A stretch of DNA of 7,558 nt, taken from CAZVEE01 sp964625525 (GTDB taxonomy: Bacteria > Pseudomonadota > Alphaproteobacteria > JAJFIK01). Position 1 is the first letter of the stretch. Every line of letters starts with the position of its first letter. The notes beneath the pieces were generated by a model, which searched no databases, had not been told where the DNA came from, and saw only the letters and a program-made list of their open reading frames with translations. The stretch covers positions 1 through 7,558 of the forward strand of contig CAZVEE010000125.1 in NCBI GenBank assembly GCA_964625525.1, written 5' to 3'. Below are positions 6,253 to 7,558 of the stretch, piece after piece. The translations under genes and the position numbers were made by a program.

Positions 6253-6642
6253 TCAGGCGTCCGGCTGCCAGGGTTCGTAATCGCCATTGGCGGGCTTGCG
6301 TGTGCCGTCGCGGGTCAAGGACCCTGGCGGGCGATACGCATCCGGGGACCCCGTGGGATTGGCCTGGTGATCCTTTTCCCAGCTTTGGCGCTTGGGCGGG
6401 TTCACTGTGGGCGGCTCTTCCACTGTGTGGTGCAGCCAGGCGTGCCAGTCCGCCGGCACACGGGAGGCCTCGACCGGACCATTATAGATCACCCAGCGGC
6501 GGCGTTGCTTCTTGCCGTCCGGCAGCCGGCGCTCTTCGTAATAGCGATTGCCCTGCTCGTCCTCACCGACGAATCGGCCGTTGAGCCAGGTATCGACCAT
6601 CGTGCCGAGCGTGGCGCCGTGCCACCAGGTAAAGAAGGACAT
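6253..6642 (-). CDS. NDUFA12-family NADH:ubiquinone oxidoreductase accessory subunit
   Basis: This is the bacterial homologue of mitochondrial complex I subunit NDUFA12 (B17.2), an accessory subunit retained in alphaproteobacterial complex I such as that of Paracoccus. The 129-residue product shows the family signature: an N-terminal WWHGATLGT segment, GRFVGEDEQGNRYYEER, RRRWVIYNGPVEASRVPADWHAWLHH, and a Pro-rich C-terminal tail that includes the conserved YRPPGSL. There is no signal peptide; the protein should sit on the peripheral arm on the cytoplasmic face. ATG at 6642-6640 has GAGG (6653-6656) ten bases upstream. It heads the minus-strand NDUFA12-mlaD-DUF2155 run, with 92 bp before mlaD, and is divergent from nrdJ. 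The core nuo genes are not in the window. Confidence 0.94.
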   Translation of the reverse strand: MSFFTWWHGATLGTMVDTWLNGRFVGEDEQGNRYYEERRLPDGKKQRRRWVIYNGPVEASRVPADWHAWLHHTVEEPPTVNPPKRQSWEKDHQANPTGSPDAYRPPGSLTRDGTRKPANGDYEPWQPDA

Positions 6643-6810
6643 AAGCCGCGGGCCTCACCGGTCGCTGGGCCAGCCTGCGCGCGTCGACGGGCCGCGCGGG
6701 CGAGCCAAAAGTGTTCGAATGCGCGGGACTATGGCACCGGGCCTGAGAGCCGTCCAGTCCCGCACCGCACAACGCTCGGCTGCCCCACCTGTTGCGTCCA
6801 TTTTGCCGCA
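6643..6810. other. NDUFA12-proximal part of the divergent region
   Basis: About 170 bp with no credible gene. It should contain the promoter for the NDUFA12 operon, but I see no clear -35/-10 pair on the minus strand. The only structure is an 8-bp inverted repeat: GCGGGACT at 6723-6730 and AGTCCCGC at 6756-6763. The T-loop-like TTCGAAT near 6714 has no pairing stem around it, so there is no tRNA. Confidence 0.5.
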
Positions 6811-6987
6811 GCGGACACAAGATCTTGTGTCCGCCCCGAGTTCCCTCAAGATCTTGTGCCTGACCACCCGGAACCGCCCACAAGATCTTGTGGGACACCG
6901 AAATTGAGACACAAAATGGTGTTGCCTCCCCCCGGATCAGACACTAGGTTTTGACCTCGCTGGCGGGGCAAACACCAGACCTTGTGC
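6811..6987 (+). promoter_or_regulatory. array of six NrdR-box-like operators upstream of nrdJ
   Basis: Six 16-bp elements: 6815-6830 ACACAAGATCTTGTGT, 6844-6859 CCTCAAGATCTTGTGC, 6878-6893 CCACAAGATCTTGTGG, 6909-6924 ACACAAAATGGTGTTG, 6941-6956 ACACTAGGTTTTGACC and 6972-6987 ACACCAGACCTTGTGC. Their starts step by 29, 34, 31, 32 and 31 bp. The first three share the core CAAGATCTTG; the first extends to a perfect 24-bp palindrome (6811-6834) and the third to a perfect 18-bp palindrome (6877-6894). The known NrdR box is acaCwAtATaTwGtgt, usually in pairs about 31 bp apart before ribonucleotide reductase genes; box 1 matches it at 14 of 16 positions. NrdR represses these genes in response to ATP/dATP. 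Assignment to NrdR is inference from motif, spacing and the downstream gene. Confidence 0.8.
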
Positions 6988-7126
6988 CGCAAATCAGTCA
7001 GTCAACGTGGATCATGGACGGATCCGGCGGTCAACGACCCGTCGCATCGACGGGAGGCGTGTGCCTGCAAGCGGGCGCGTCAACGGGACCGGGAGCTGTC
7101 CTCGAGAGAGGGAGATATCGGTCCGC
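6988..7126 (+). other. presumed nrdJ leader region
   Basis: 139 bp from the last operator-like box to the nrdJ start. It holds GTCAACG three times (7001-7007, 7030-7036, 7079-7085), a perfect 7-bp stem with a three-base loop (CCCGTCG/CGACGGG, 7038-7054), and a ribosome binding site GGGAGA at 7110-7115, eleven bases before the ATG. A cobalamin riboswitch would suit a B12-dependent enzyme, but I cannot find its conserved core here. Confidence 0.5.
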
Positions 7127-7558
7127 ATGCGTATCGAGCGCCGCTTTACCAAGGACAATCTGGGCCCCTATGTGGGCATCGAATTCCGCCAGGCCACCAG
7201 CGAGATCCGTAATCCCGACGGCTCCGTCGTGTTCCGCCTCGATAATGTGGATGTGCCCGCCGCCTGGAGCCAGGTCGCGACCGACATCCTGGCGCAGAAA
7301 TATCTGCGCAAGGCGGGCGTGCCGGAGCGCCTGAAACCCGTGGCCGAAGACGGTGTCCCGGACTGGCTGCAACGGCGCACGGCGGATGAGGATTCGGAAG
7401 AGCCGGTGGCGCGCGGGCCGGAAACATCCGCTAAGGCCGTGTTCGATCGCCTGGCCGGCGCCTGGACCTATTGGGGCTGGAAAGGCGGCTATTTCGACGA
7501 CGAAGAGGACGCGCGCGCCTATTACGACGAAATGCGCTACATGCTGGCCACCCAGAAG
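7127..7558 (+). CDS. nrdJ: adenosylcobalamin-dependent ribonucleotide reductase (class II), N-terminal part
   Basis: NrdJ reduces ribonucleotides to deoxyribonucleotides using adenosylcobalamin to generate its thiyl radical, independent of oxygen. Only the first 144 residues are present; the frame is open to the window end, and alphaproteobacterial NrdJ is usually around 1,200 residues. The N-terminus is highly characteristic of that family: MRIERRFTKDNLGPYVGIEF, then ATSEIRNPDGSVVFRLDNVDVP, WSQVATDILAQKYLRKAGVP, and VFDRLAGAWTYWGWKGGYFD followed by EDARAYYDEMRYMLATQK. The catalytic cysteines and the cobalamin-binding region lie beyond the window. Residues about 85-103 form an acidic variable linker. 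The array of NrdR-like boxes upstream fits regulation by the ribonucleotide reductase repressor. Confidence 0.96.
   Translation, partial: MRIERRFTKDNLGPYVGIEFRQATSEIRNPDGSVVFRLDNVDVPAAWSQVATDILAQKYLRKAGVPERLKPVAEDGVPDWLQRRTADEDSEEPVARGPETSAKAVFDRLAGAWTYWGWKGGYFDDEEDARAYYDEMRYMLATQK

Noticed and set aside
6707..6725. Possible tRNA T-loop (TTCGAAT)
   Set aside because: The flanking bases do not pair as a T-stem and no anticodon or acceptor arm can be placed.
6563..6912. Minus-strand and plus-strand ORFs across the box array, with repeated HKIL-type peptides
   Set aside because: The repeated peptides are just translations of the palindromic operator boxes; composition and lack of a family match argue against coding.
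6951..6979. nrdJ promoter TTGACC with ACCAGA 17 bp downstream
   Set aside because: The -35-like half is fair but the -10-like half is poor, so I do not list it as a feature.
6988..7126. Cobalamin riboswitch ahead of nrdJ
   Set aside because: ACCGGGAGCTGTCC at 7088-7101 faintly recalls a B12 box, but the rest of the conserved core is not visible and the leader is short for this class.

Overview
The window looks like a vertically inherited chromosomal segment from a GC-rich alphaproteobacterium. Three things point there: the gene order aroQ-accB-accC-aat facing DUF2155-mlaD-NDUFA12, a complex I accessory subunit of the NDUFA12 type, and an NrdJ start typical of alphaproteobacterial class II ribonucleotide reductases. 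A Caulobacterales/Maricaulales-like (Hyphomonadaceae-like) host is my best guess; genus cannot be set from this sequence. I see no transposase, phage gene, CRISPR array, tRNA or rRNA.

Layout. Positions 1-1912 (minus strand) carry thiS and thiG, which make the thiazole half of thiamine, then a secreted DUF302 protein, then a small coiled-coil ORF of uncertain status. A 115-bp divergent gap (1913-2027) separates these from a plus-strand run: aroQ (shikimate pathway), accB and accC (biotin carboxyl carrier protein and biotin carboxylase of acetyl-CoA carboxylase), and aat (leucyl/phenylalanyl-tRNA-protein transferase of the N-degron pathway). Positions 5121-6642 (minus strand) hold NDUFA12, mlaD and a secreted DUF2155 protein, running towards aat. 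The last 64 bp of aat and of the DUF2155 gene overlap tail to tail. A 484-bp divergent region (6643-7126) separates NDUFA12 from nrdJ, which starts at 7127 and runs off the window end.

Most notable signal. The nrdJ upstream region contains six 16-bp palindrome-like elements with near-constant spacing. The three distal ones share the identical core CAAGATCTTG; the three proximal ones are degenerate. They fit the known NrdR-box pattern (acaCwAtATaTwGtgt), and centre-to-centre steps are 29, 34, 31, 32 and 31 bp, about three helical turns each. NrdR boxes are normally reported as a pair at about this spacing, so an array of six would be unusual.

Other points worth attention are the antisense overlap in which conserved C-termini of Aat and DUF2155 are encoded by the same DNA, and a 15-bp tandem repeat between accC and aat that stays in frame with aat and leaves its start codon uncertain. 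Most of the rest is well-understood housekeeping sequence.
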